A stretch of 61,891 nucleotides of DNA from a virus, in IMG/VR virus record IMGVR_UViG_3300037242_000090, positions 1-61,891 of that record, one strand, 5' to 3'. Below the pieces are notes generated by a model. That model saw nothing but the letters and a program-made list of their open reading frames with translations, was not told where the DNA came from and ran no database searches. Made by a program: the position numbers and the translations under genes. The stretch's first letter is position 1. Every line of letters begins with the position of its first letter. This document shows positions 14,041-20,996 of the stretch, piece by piece.

Positions 14041-14786
14041 AGCTCCCGGTCCCATATTTCGAGCGCGACGGGATAACGATCTACCACGGCGATTGCCGCG
14101 AGCTGATGCCGTCTCTTATCGGATCGCTTGAGGCTGACGTTTGCATTGTCGATCCCGTCTGGCCCAATTCGGTGGCTAGCCTGATGGGCTATGAGCGCCC
14201 GGCGGAACTGTTTGCTGAGACCGTCAAGTTCATCCCGCAAATCACCGGCCGTCTTGTGGTTCATTTGGGTTGCGACAGCGATCCGCGATTCCTCGCGTCG
14301 GTGCCACCTTCGATGAAATTCATTCGGTGCTGTTGCCTGGAATACGCATTGGCCAGACCAAAGGGGCGCATTCTCTACACCGGGGACGTTGCGTATGCTT
14401 TTGGCCAACCACCAAAGCCACGGCCAGGTCGATCAATTATCCCAGGCCGAATGATAAGTACCAAATCGGATTATCGTCGCCCGCGCACAATGCCGTCATC
14501 ACGCAAGGCATTCGAGGGCAAATGGACTTTTCATCCGTGCCCGCGTCGGCTCGAACATGTTGCCTGGATCGTGAAGTGGTTCGCCGATGGGCTTGTGTTT
14601 GATCCATTCTGCGGTGTCGGAACAACACTCCTGGCGGCAAAGATGGCCGGGCTGCCGGCGGTCGGGATCGAAATTGACGAAAACTTTTGCAAGAAGGCGG
14701 CGCGTCGGATGGATCAGGGAGTTTTGTTCGGGTCACCTTCCGAGCGCATCCAATCCGTGGATGAGATTGCGGGGGCTCTCCCATGA
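14037..14786 (+). CDS. DNA N4/N6 methyltransferase, 249 aa
   Basis: Beta-type order: the catalytic motif DPVWPN (near residue 39) is N-terminal, and the S-adenosylmethionine motif DPFCGVGTTLLAAKMAGLPA with GIEIDENF lies near residues 186-215. DPVW in place of DPPW/DPPY is a known variant in a phage lineage. HPCPRRLEHVAWIVKWF precedes motif I as usual. The enzyme modifies an amino group of A or C. Coupled to both neighbours. Its last residues, SVDEIAGALP, repeat those of the Dcm gene at DNA level, marking a shared cassette junction. Confidence 0.85.
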   Translation: MKLPVPYFERDGITIYHGDCRELMPSLIGSLEADVCIVDPVWPNSVASLMGYERPAELFAETVKFIPQITGRLVVHLGCDSDPRFLASVPPSMKFIRCCCLEYALARPKGRILYTGDVAYAFGQPPKPRPGRSIIPGRMISTKSDYRRPRTMPSSRKAFEGKWTFHPCPRRLEHVAWIVKWFADGLVFDPFCGVGTTLLAAKMAGLPAVGIEIDENFCKKAARRMDQGVLFGSPSERIQSVDEIAGALP

Positions 14787-15808
14787 CCACCAGCGCCCCC
14801 GACATTCCGGCGATCGGTGCTGTCGCCCCCTGGTTCGGAAGCAATCGCATGCTCGCGAGTGAAGTCGGCAAACGACTTGACGGTTGCTCGTGGGTTGGCG
14901 TCCCGTTCGCTGGCGGAATGTGTGAACTGCCGTACATCACGGCGCGCACGCTGATGATCAACGACGTTCACCGGCACGTGATCAACCTGGCCCGCGTTAT
15001 GGCCGATCCGCAATTGGGGCCCCGATTGTATCGCCGACTGCGACGGCGACTTTTTCATCCCGACGAACTTGTGCGCGCCCAGGCAATGTGTTTGGTTGTC
15101 GAAGCGGAAATCGGCACGAAAGAAGGCTCGGGGCTTTTTACGGATGAGGAACACGATCGCCTTTTAAATCGATATTCCAGCGGGGACCTCAACTGGGCCG
15201 AGGCCTATTTCGTCTCCGCCTGGATGCCACGACACGGGTCTTCTGGAACATCCGGCGAGCTGAACGCCGGACTTTCGACCCGATGGAATGCTGGCGGTGG
15301 CGACTCCGCAAAGCATTACTGGAACGCTGTCGCGTCGATCCAGGCGTGGCGGCGCATTCTTCGCCGCGCCAATTTCACCACTTTGGACTTCCGCGACTTC
15401 CTTGCCAAATGCAAAGAAATGGGCGTTGCAGGAATCAGTATAGGTCGCGAATTGGATTTGGTGATCGCTGCGCCAGCAAAACCCAGCAGATATATTCCAG
15501 AGTCGATTAAGCGAGAAGTGTATAAAAAGCCCTGCGTAATCTGCGGCGGTAATTTCGGCATCCACGTTGACCACATCAAGCCAATCTCTCTTGGTGGCTC
15601 AAATCATCCGTCGAATCTGCAATCGTTGTGTTGGCTCTGCAACAATAAAAAGAGCAATCGTCTATCAAACACAGAGCTACGCAGGTGGTATCTCGCCGAT
15701 CCAGACTGGTTCAAACAAATGGAGGAGTATCGCCAACGGACTTTAGGCATTAGTCCATTCGACAAACCACCACGCCCGCGGCACAAGGAGGAAATAGGTT
15801 ATGCCTAA
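14783..15808 (+). CDS. Chimera: N-terminal D12-class adenine methylase fused to HNH, 341 aa
   Basis: Residues 1-60 (APWFGSNRMLASEVGKRL with WVGVPFAGGMCELPYI) match the S-adenosylmethionine-binding start of D12-class DNA adenine methylases. About residue 215, the sequence enters VAGISIGRELD and changes to a complete HNH endonuclease (CVICGGNFGIHVDHIKPIS, GGSNHPSNLQSLCWLC, NNKKSN). The catalytic DPPY motif of the methylase, expected after this point, is absent. The gene therefore looks like a methylase overwritten by an HNH homing-type nuclease. Methylation is unlikely; nuclease activity is plausible. Coupled upstream; overlaps 15801 by 8 bases. Confidence 0.7.
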   Translation: MTTSAPDIPAIGAVAPWFGSNRMLASEVGKRLDGCSWVGVPFAGGMCELPYITARTLMINDVHRHVINLARVMADPQLGPRLYRRLRRRLFHPDELVRAQAMCLVVEAEIGTKEGSGLFTDEEHDRLLNRYSSGDLNWAEAYFVSAWMPRHGSSGTSGELNAGLSTRWNAGGGDSAKHYWNAVASIQAWRRILRRANFTTLDFRDFLAKCKEMGVAGISIGRELDLVIAAPAKPSRYIPESIKREVYKKPCVICGGNFGIHVDHIKPISLGGSNHPSNLQSLCWLCNNKKSNRLSNTELRRWYLADPDWFKQMEEYRQRTLGISPFDKPPRPRHKEEIGYA

Positions 15809-16673
15809 CCGAATCGTGCGTCGCGGTTTTGTTGATTCCGAACACGTCTGCGCTCTCTCTGACTGGACGCACCGCGTCTATGCAAATCTTCTGATCGAGT
15901 GCGATGATGCAGGTCGATTTGACGGCAGGCTGGAAGTTCTCCGCTCTCGTCTTTTCCCACTTGGATCGAGTCGTCGAACCGAAGATTTCGAGCGCGCCGT
16001 CGCGGAGATGGAATCCAATCTCCTGCTGATCCGGTACGCCTTTGCCGAGCGCCCGCTAGTCCAACTATTGCGGTGGCAGCGGAGCGGAAAGTCCCTTACA
16101 TCAAAGTTCCCATGGAAAGATGGAACCTTTGATATTTGCTACACTTCCCGTCTAACTTCTGATGGTAACAAGGAATTTGTTACCACGTCGATATGTGATA
16201 ACGATGGGATGACTATGCCACCATTATACGGTGTTCATGGGGAACCTTCCAAGTCCAATACGGAGACGGAGACGGAGACGGAGACGGAGACGGAGACGAA
16301 TAAACAGGCTGCGCCTGTTTCCGGCGAGGCGGCCGTACCGCCGTCGCCAGCGGAGGTCGCCGTTCTCTTTTTCCCCACAATCCATCGCAGCGGAGAGCGT
16401 GAATCCTGGCCGCTGTTTCCGTCACAAATTGAAGAATGGTCCAAGGTTTTTGTCGGAATCGACGTGGGGGCCGAGGTTCGCATGGCTCATGCCTGGACCG
16501 ATGCCAATCCGAAACAACGAAAAACTGCTGGCGGCATGAAAAGATTTCTCAATTCCTGGCTCAGCAGAAGCCAAAACCGGGCTAGGGGGAATGGGCAACC
16601 CTTTGGCAAGCGAGTGACTACAGGGCTTCAGGCCAACGTCGAAAAAAACACACAATTTCTGGAGACATTGTGA
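15801..16673 (+). CDS. Replication initiator/organiser-like protein, 290 aa
   Basis: The N-terminal 110 residues (VRRGFVDSEHVCALSDWTHR and the following VYANLLIECDDAGRFDG) resemble the winged-helix start of phage replication organisers. The C-terminus (AHAWTDANPKQRKTAGGMKR followed by FLNSWLSR) is the typical end of such proteins. Between them is a low-complexity TE repeat and a Pro/Ala linker. The likely role is origin recognition and helicase recruitment. Strong AAGGAGG upstream. No origin iterons were recognised within the gene other than the hexamer repeat. Confidence 0.65.
   Translation: MPNRIVRRGFVDSEHVCALSDWTHRVYANLLIECDDAGRFDGRLEVLRSRLFPLGSSRRTEDFERAVAEMESNLLLIRYAFAERPLVQLLRWQRSGKSLTSKFPWKDGTFDICYTSRLTSDGNKEFVTTSICDNDGMTMPPLYGVHGEPSKSNTETETETETETETNKQAAPVSGEAAVPPSPAEVAVLFFPTIHRSGERESWPLFPSQIEEWSKVFVGIDVGAEVRMAHAWTDANPKQRKTAGGMKRFLNSWLSRSQNRARGNGQPFGKRVTTGLQANVEKNTQFLETL
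16261..16296 (+). repeat. Hexanucleotide microsatellite (cggaga)x6
   Basis: Six perfect copies of CGGAGA encode alternating Thr-Glu in the linker of the replication protein. Copy-number change would keep the frame, so it alters linker length rather than switching the gene off. Confidence 0.9.
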
Positions 16674-17302
16674 ACCACGGCGAAGCAAAGCGTGTTGGAA
16701 CGTTGGTCGCCAAGTTGTGGCCGGCGGTGACGACGGGCCAACTGGAGGAGGTCGTCGATGAGGTTCAAAAGTACAAGTACGACCGTGCTCTGGCCGTGGT
16801 GAAAACATGCGCGAAGAACGAGAAACACTTATTTTTCAATTGGCCGGGGCTCTGCGGGGCGTTTAAGGATGACGCGATTAAGCACGCCGATCGCAAGAAT
16901 ATCCTAACCCACCGGCGCATCGTGGATTGGATCAGGGACAAGGCGCGGGAACGCAACGATGATCGGTTCGCCGCGCTGGACGACGAGAATTTAATCACGC
17001 TGCATTTCGGTGACTGCGCACAGGCACAGCGCGACCACCAGCCGACGCTTACACAGGAAGTCATCGGAACCGCGCTGGGCATGATCCTGGGCCATGCAGT
17101 GGCGGCGTATCGGGAGATTGGCCTGGACGATGCCAGCGCGCACGAGTTAGCGCGGGCGATCGTTGGCGAATTCAAGCCGTGGAAGCTGGAAAGCGTAAAG
17201 CTGAAACCGCTTCCACCAGCGGACATCGCCAAGGCGCAGGCGAAGCAACTCAGGGAACTGGAACAAGCGCCCGTCGCGGCGGAAAAAGTGACAGCAGCGT
17301 GA
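16670..17302 (+). CDS. Possible helicase-loader-like protein, 210 aa
   Basis: GTG start overlapping the stop of the replication protein. The first 70 residues (VGTLVAKLWPAVTTGQLEEV and KYKYDRALAVVKTCAKNE) follow the helical pattern of small phage helicase loaders/inhibitors of the G39P type, where 'WP' and a run of helices precede a flexible tail. The C-terminal half is alanine-rich. Position directly after the initiator supports a replication role; the homology is tentative. Confidence 0.45.
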   Translation: MNHGEAKRVGTLVAKLWPAVTTGQLEEVVDEVQKYKYDRALAVVKTCAKNEKHLFFNWPGLCGAFKDDAIKHADRKNILTHRRIVDWIRDKARERNDDRFAALDDENLITLHFGDCAQAQRDHQPTLTQEVIGTALGMILGHAVAAYREIGLDDASAHELARAIVGEFKPWKLESVKLKPLPPADIAKAQAKQLRELEQAPVAAEKVTAA

Positions 17303-17324
17303 CCATTTAAGATTGAGGATGATG

Positions 17325-17549
17325 ATGGACACAACGGCTACAACAAATCGGGCCACGTCTGACACCGGCCGGATAGCGTTCTCGGTTCGGAGCAAGCCTC
17401 AGGCTTACGGCGACGGGGCCACCTTCCATGAATATCTCGTCATCATGCGCGCCGACAACAAAATTGTGGGCGTCAAAGCTGGTCCACGTCGCGAACACAA
17501 ACACGCGCCGCGTGTCGTGCTGCTGGCTACCGTTGCATCCAGAAACTAA
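17325..17549 (+). CDS. Hypothetical protein, 74 aa
   Basis: GAGG (17315-17318) suits ATG 17325; ATGs at 17319 and 17322 are alternatives. The protein is beta-rich (GRIAFSVRSKPQAYG, EYLVIMRADNKIVGVKAG) and ends APRVVLLATVASRN. The neighbour at 17711 ends similarly (AGRVVLVKLTYAAK), suggesting a tandem duplication. No family recognised. Confidence 0.5.
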   Translation: MDTTATTNRATSDTGRIAFSVRSKPQAYGDGATFHEYLVIMRADNKIVGVKAGPRREHKHAPRVVLLATVASRN

Positions 17550-17710
17550 AAACGCACCGGCTATTCGTCGTCGAAGTCAGCAAGAAAGACATCGAAAACG
17601 GTGAAGAGCGTTCATGCCGGGCGTGCGCGATCGCTCAGGCTCTGTGGATCAGCCGTGCTATCCAAGACCGGGTGGCTGAGTTGGATAAGCGGGAAGGGAA
17701 GGAAAAAAGG

Positions 17711-17920
17711 ATGAGCCATAAGAAGCAAACGCAACGCAACACCGAATTTGCATGGGGCGTGCGCATAGGAAGTCGTCCCCAAAACCAGCCATACCTTCAG
17801 CTCGACGAACATGGCGCGGGACCGGCCCTGTTTGACAGCAGGAAAACGGCGCTGCGCTACCGATCGGCCCCCGTGGCCGGAAGGGTTGTGCTGGTTAAGC
17901 TGACGTATGCCGCCAAGTGA
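17711..17920 (+). CDS. Hypothetical protein, 69 aa
   Basis: ATG 17711 follows the strong site GGAAGGGAAGG. The frame is open upstream to about 17520 and reads like protein (VVEVSKKDIENGEERSC, CRACAIAQALW, a pattern seen at the start of some small phage proteins) but has no usable start there except GTG 17672. Either an upstream gene has lost its start or a frameshift is present. The C-terminus resembles that of the 17325 product. Confidence 0.5.
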   Translation: MSHKKQTQRNTEFAWGVRIGSRPQNQPYLQLDEHGAGPALFDSRKTALRYRSAPVAGRVVLVKLTYAAK

Positions 17921-17961
17921 GAGAGGTAAGTCGAACAAATACTGAAGGGAAGGTTGATTCT

Positions 17962-18594
17962 ATGGAACACAGGGAACTCACGCCGCTCAAGTGGCCGGAA
18001 GGCTGGGGGCGGACGCTGATAGCCGTTCGTAAGAACAACGGTGTGTGGAAAAAGCCGCTGGGCTTTTATCACGATGCCGTGCTGAATGAACTGAAGAAGC
18101 TTGGCGTATCCGCCGCCACCGTGTCTTACAATGGCCCACCCAGAGAGCGCGTCGACCCCGGCGCTGCGGTATGGTTTTCGCTGAAACCCGCTGCGGATTT
18201 TACTTGGCAACCCGAATTGCAGTTGGAGAACCCGGCACCGTCGCTAGAAGAAATAGATGCGCAGTATCGCTTGCTCGTTCGCAAACATCATCCCGACGCC
18301 GTGGATCTCGGCTCCGGAGGCGATAAACAGATATATCTTCGCCTGAGCGATGCTCGAAAGCGTGCGAAAGCCTGGGTCCTGGGCAACGATGCGCCGGTCC
18401 TGGACAACTGCATCCCATGCGACCGCTTCACGGAGATTCGCCAAAACCTCGCGGCGATCCGCTTGGCGCTGGCGGCGTTCCGGCAACTTGAGAGGGTCGG
18501 CATCCCGGCAATCCTTGAGCGCGTGATGGACCGCGCTTTCAGGACCGCGTTGCCTAAAGATGGAGGGGTGAGCAATGCCACAGCGAATGCTTGA
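17962..18594 (+). CDS. J-domain (DnaJ-like) protein, 210 aa
   Basis: LEEIDAQYRLLVRKHHPDAV (around residues 95-115) with HPD at 110-112, then LRLSDARKRAKAWVLG, has the helix II-HPD-helix III layout of a J-domain. J-domains stimulate DnaK ATPase. In phages they can recruit the host chaperone to the replication complex. The domain is internal, preceded by a ~90-residue unknown segment. ATG 17962 with AAGG is preferred over the GTG at 17917. It lies in the replication region. Confidence 0.65.
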   Translation: MEHRELTPLKWPEGWGRTLIAVRKNNGVWKKPLGFYHDAVLNELKKLGVSAATVSYNGPPRERVDPGAAVWFSLKPAADFTWQPELQLENPAPSLEEIDAQYRLLVRKHHPDAVDLGSGGDKQIYLRLSDARKRAKAWVLGNDAPVLDNCIPCDRFTEIRQNLAAIRLALAAFRQLERVGIPAILERVMDRAFRTALPKDGGVSNATANA

Positions 18595-19078
18595 AGGTGA
18601 GATCGTCGATAGTCAGCCCAACAGCGCGCCCGGAGAAACGGAACGGCTGCGCGCCGCCGTCGACCGGCTGACGCGCGAACGCGATGCGCTCCGAGAGGAA
18701 AACACGGATCTGCAACGGCGCGTTGCCGAGGACACGGCCCCGCTTGCCCGACTGCGCAAGGTTTTAGAGCCGCTCTACCGCGCGCTGCAATCAGTGTTTA
18801 ACGAGTTGGAGTCGGTCGCGCCGGCGCCAGACGTAGCGCAAGCCGTTCCAGTGAGTAATCACGTCGCGGCGGCTTGGGAAGAATGGAAAACCAAATTGGG
18901 AGGTGCTTGCGCCAGCATCATCACGGCGCTGCAAAAGCACGGCAGCGCCAATTACAGCCAATTGATGATCCTGATTGGAGTCAAGCGAAGGCAAACCGTC
19001 TACGACGCGATTCTTAAGCTGAACAAGTCTGGCCTGATCGACAAGAACGGCGACCGCTTTTCTCTGAAAGAACTCTAG
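18575..19078 (+). CDS. Coiled-coil plus winged-helix protein, 167 aa
   Basis: Residues 20-55 (ERLRAAVDRLTRERDALREE) form a coiled coil. The last 60 residues (SIITALQKHGSANYSQLMIL, RRQTVYDAILKLNKSGLI) have a winged-helix pattern like small MarR/ArsR-type readers. It is a possible DNA-binding regulator or replication accessory. Overlaps the J-domain gene by 20 bases; AAAGATGGAGGGG upstream serves as the ribosome site. Confidence 0.6.
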   Translation: MPQRMLEGEIVDSQPNSAPGETERLRAAVDRLTRERDALREENTDLQRRVAEDTAPLARLRKVLEPLYRALQSVFNELESVAPAPDVAQAVPVSNHVAAAWEEWKTKLGGACASIITALQKHGSANYSQLMILIGVKRRQTVYDAILKLNKSGLIDKNGDRFSLKEL

Positions 19079-19092
19079 GGAGTCGTGCTGAA

Positions 19093-19401
19093 ATGATCGG
19101 CGTATTCAAAAATGTCTGGATCGTGATGGCGGATGTCGGAAATTACAGCGACTCAACAGGTTGGGTCGTGGCTGTGTTTTCTAGTAAACGTAGCGCCGAC
19201 AAACACCGGGAGTTGGCGGACGCGGAATCGCGGCGACTTTGCGACAAGTATCGTGGTCGCGTCACCGAATATGATATTCGGAACGACGACAACGAAGATT
19301 ATCCCGTGGTCGCGGCGAGCAAATATGACGACGGCTTTGTAGAGCATGGATCGGGACGCGAGCCGACGTATTCGGTTGAAGAAGCGAAGATGTTTATGTG
19401 A
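19093..19401 (+). CDS. Hypothetical protein, 102 aa
   Basis: Alternating strands and helices (WIVMADVGNYSDSTGWVVAV, FSSKRSADKHRELADAESR) resemble small phage proteins that read 'how to display' type beta-alpha folds; no family named with confidence. AGGGAGT precedes ATG 19093. Upstream neighbour of the interrupted gene. Confidence 0.6.
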   Translation: MIGVFKNVWIVMADVGNYSDSTGWVVAVFSSKRSADKHRELADAESRRLCDKYRGRVTEYDIRNDDNEDYPVVAASKYDDGFVEHGSGREPTYSVEEAKMFM

Positions 19402-19414
19402 CCACGGAGGCGCC

Positions 19415-19534
19415 ATGGGACAGAAATTCAGATCGGAATATTTAGTTAAAATCGTCGATGTCGCGCTCGAAGAAACCCACGGCCTCGGCAGACACAACAG
19501 GCTGATCGTGACGGCGAGAAATGGTTGGCAATGA
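19415..19534 (+). pseudogene. 5' part of a gene split by a mobile cassette (39 codons)
   Basis: Excellent ribosome site (CGGAGG) before ATG 19415. The frame MGQKFRSEYLVKIVDVALEE... reaches TARNGW and then ends three codons into the cassette inserted at 19527. Deleting the cassette and one AAATGGTT copy joins this to bases 20598-20695 in frame, giving a 69-residue protein. The present product is truncated by about 31 residues. Confidence 0.75.
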
Positions 19535-19576
19535 CTTACTTGACTCATCATCATCGCGATCCGCTTGCACCCCTTC

Positions 19577-19663
19577 ATGGGCGGGAGCCGCGTCGTGGGC
19601 CGTCGAGTCACTTGGCGTCAATTGTGCGAAATAGACGGGTGCGGATTCATGGGACTTCAATAG
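19577..19663 (+). pseudogene. Transposase-tail relic, 28 codons
   Basis: Reads MGGSRVVGRRVTWRQLCEID then GCGFMGLQ. The same tail ends the full transposase (GKRLTYRLL...GFMGLE) and the microprotein at 56047. It looks like the surviving 3' end of a transposase gene from which the rest was deleted. A competing frame from ATG 19531 (53 codons) is less likely. A further DNA-level trace (GGAGTCATGGGATTGGAGTAA) occurs at 19900-19920 without an open frame. Confidence 0.5.
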
Positions 19664-19672
19664 GAGAATTCG

Positions 19673-19885
19673 ATGAGCAAGACCATCTATAAAAACCTCG
19701 TTGTTGTGCTTTACGATCTTGATGAAAACGGCGAGGCCATCGCCAGTCACTTCTACTGCTCGGACAAATGCCGCTCCACGGTTGGGCATCAATACGAGCA
19801 AGAAGGGGAGACGTTTGATTGCATCGCCGGCACGCAATGCGAAGCCTGCGGAGAGAAAATCGAAGCGGAGTATGTCGGAGAGTGA
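19673..19885 (+). CDS. Small zinc-binding protein, 70 aa
   Basis: FYCSDKC (26-32) and TQCEACGEKI (53-62) give two CxxC-like pairs, a treble-clef or zinc-ribbon arrangement. TAGGAG upstream is a good ribosome site. It is cargo of the cassette 19527-20589. The role is unknown; small proteins of this form may bind RNA, DNA or a protein partner. Confidence 0.7.
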   Translation: MSKTIYKNLVVVLYDLDENGEAIASHFYCSDKCRSTVGHQYEQEGETFDCIAGTQCEACGEKIEAEYVGE

Positions 19886-19930
19886 AAACGGCCGCCCAAT
19901 GGCTGTGGAGTCATGGGATTGGAGTAACCA

Positions 19931-20497
19931 ATGTGGAAGAAAGCCGAAGAAGTTCCCAAAGCTGATGCGGACGCGATTTTGGAGCGATGGGATATGACCG
20001 CGCCCGATATTCGGCGCATGGTCGTCCTCCAATATATTCTCGACATTGAAGCCCTCAAATCGGCGATGGAAGACTGGGACGCCGACGACCTTGCAGAGCT
20101 GCACAGGATGATCCCGGACCTGAACGGCGTTCTGACGCACAATCCGATCAGTCAAGTGGCGTTCCGCGCTGGGCTTTTGGCCTGCCGGGAATATATGGCG
20201 AGATTTGTCGAGCAAGGCGGCGGTGATGTTGAAAAGAGCATTGCACAGTCGATTCGCGCCAATTGGTGGCCGTCCCTGGGCGATGATCCGGGACCGCCTA
20301 GACAGCTTCGTTACGACGAGATTGCCGACGAAAAGCCCAGCGGACGGATTGACCACAAAGAGATGTCGCCGAGCGTAGAAGCCCTGCCGCGAGCGTTTGC
20401 GTTCATTGGAGGCCGCAATGGCAAAGAAGCCGAAGGGATTCAAGGCGTTCGACCGCCTGATGCGCAAGCTGGTCAAGGTTCCACCGTCGGAACTTAA
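19931..20497 (+). CDS. Hypothetical cassette protein, 188 aa
   Basis: Largest cargo gene of the cassette. Mostly helical and acidic: MWKKAEEVPKADADAILERW, DMTAPDIRRMVVLQYILDIE and QVAFRAGLLACREYMARF. The last ~30 residues overlap the microprotein gene at 20418 in another frame and may not be functional. No family recognised. Confidence 0.6.
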   Translation: MWKKAEEVPKADADAILERWDMTAPDIRRMVVLQYILDIEALKSAMEDWDADDLAELHRMIPDLNGVLTHNPISQVAFRAGLLACREYMARFVEQGGGDVEKSIAQSIRANWWPSLGDDPGPPRQLRYDEIADEKPSGRIDHKEMSPSVEALPRAFAFIGGRNGKEAEGIQGVRPPDAQAGQGSTVGT

Positions 20498-20528
20498 ACC
20501 GAAGCGACCGAAGAAAAGGCGAAAATGA
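20418..20528 (+). CDS. Basic microprotein KKPKGF family, 36 aa (copy 2)
   Basis: Begins MAKKPKGFKAFDRLMRKLV and ends KPKRPKKRRK. It matches the copy after the transposase (2039) and the one at 56688 in both the N-terminal motif and basic tail. As there, it directly precedes a right inverted repeat. Its stop overlaps ATG 20525. Nested within the 3' end of 19931 in a different frame. Confidence 0.7.
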   Translation: MAKKPKGFKAFDRLMRKLVKVPPSELKPKRPKKRRK

Positions 20529-20695
20529 GAACTTGGGAAACCCATCATGGAATCAGTCAAATGCCGGGTGAGTCAAGTAAGTCAGTCCCAAATGGTTGGG
20601 GGACCACACTAATATTCAAGGTTCCCGCGAACCGCTGCGCGTCCTACACGATTGGCCGCGAGGTCGACGTATCGTTTGGTATACGGGCGAAGTGA
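20525..20695 (+). CDS. Fusion of cassette end to 3' part of the split gene, 56 aa
   Basis: Starts by ATGA overlap with the microprotein. The first ~24 residues (MRTWETHHGISQMPGESSKS) come from the cassette end. The remainder (NGWGTTLIFKVPANRCASYT and beyond) is the native 3' half of the gene split at 19526, in its original frame. The cassette thus supplies a new start to the stranded half. The opening bases are near-identical to the start of the RNase H gene at 58357. Confidence 0.6.
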   Translation: MRTWETHHGISQMPGESSKSVPNGWGTTLIFKVPANRCASYTIGREVDVSFGIRAK

Positions 20696-20732
20696 AGGCC
20701 AGCGATGAACTGTTTGGGTGAACGGAGGCACC

Positions 20733-20960
20733 ATGTCGGCGATCTGTACGCTACCGGCCAAGCAAGGCAATGGATTCGTCCGCCTGTGCAGTACTCGCGT
20801 ACAGCTTGCCAAACGATTCAAGGTGTCCCCGCAGCGCATTGGGCAATTGGAGCAGCGGGCGCTACTCAAGATTCGCCTAGCTTTGCTGGATGATCCCGAG
20901 GTTGTGGAAGTGTTGCAGGAAATGGGGATGGGGGGCTTGTCTTCCGAAGATTCACCGTAG
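20733..20960 (+). CDS. Sigma-70 region 4-like small protein, 75 aa
   Basis: RVQLAKRFKVSPQRIGQLEQ and RALLKIRLALLDDPE (residues 22-55) strongly resemble the region 4.2 helix-turn-helix of sigma-70 factors, which contacts the -35 element, without regions 2 or 3. It could act as an anti-sigma, appropriator or late-gene activator by binding the RNA polymerase beta flap. ATG 20733 follows GGAGG; a GTG at 20718 is less likely. It sits ahead of the late regions. Confidence 0.6.
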   Translation: MSAICTLPAKQGNGFVRLCSTRVQLAKRFKVSPQRIGQLEQRALLKIRLALLDDPEVVEVLQEMGMGGLSSEDSP

Positions 20961-20996
20961 AATAAACGCGGGCACGGGCATTATCGGGAGGTACGA

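Larger units (their letters stand above)
19527..20589 (+). mobile_element. Transposase-less cassette with four small genes
   Basis: Inverted repeats of the IS1595-related family bound this 1,063-bp segment: left 19527-19549 (GGCAATGACTTACTTGAC...) and right 20567-20589. The flanks are a perfect 8-bp duplication, AAATGGTT, at 19519-19526 and 20590-20597. Cargo: a relic with the transposase C-terminal tail (19577), a zinc protein (19673), a 188-residue protein (19931) and a basic microprotein (20418). The insertion splits a small gene whose two halves remain readable. Confidence 0.92.

Noticed and set aside
16261-16296. Hexamer repeat as a phase-variation switch
   Set aside because: Unit length is a multiple of three, so copy changes would not shift the frame.
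19442-20560. 372-codon minus-strand open frame across the second cassette
   Set aside because: Antisense to zinc and microprotein genes and spanning the cassette boundary; no recognisable protein.
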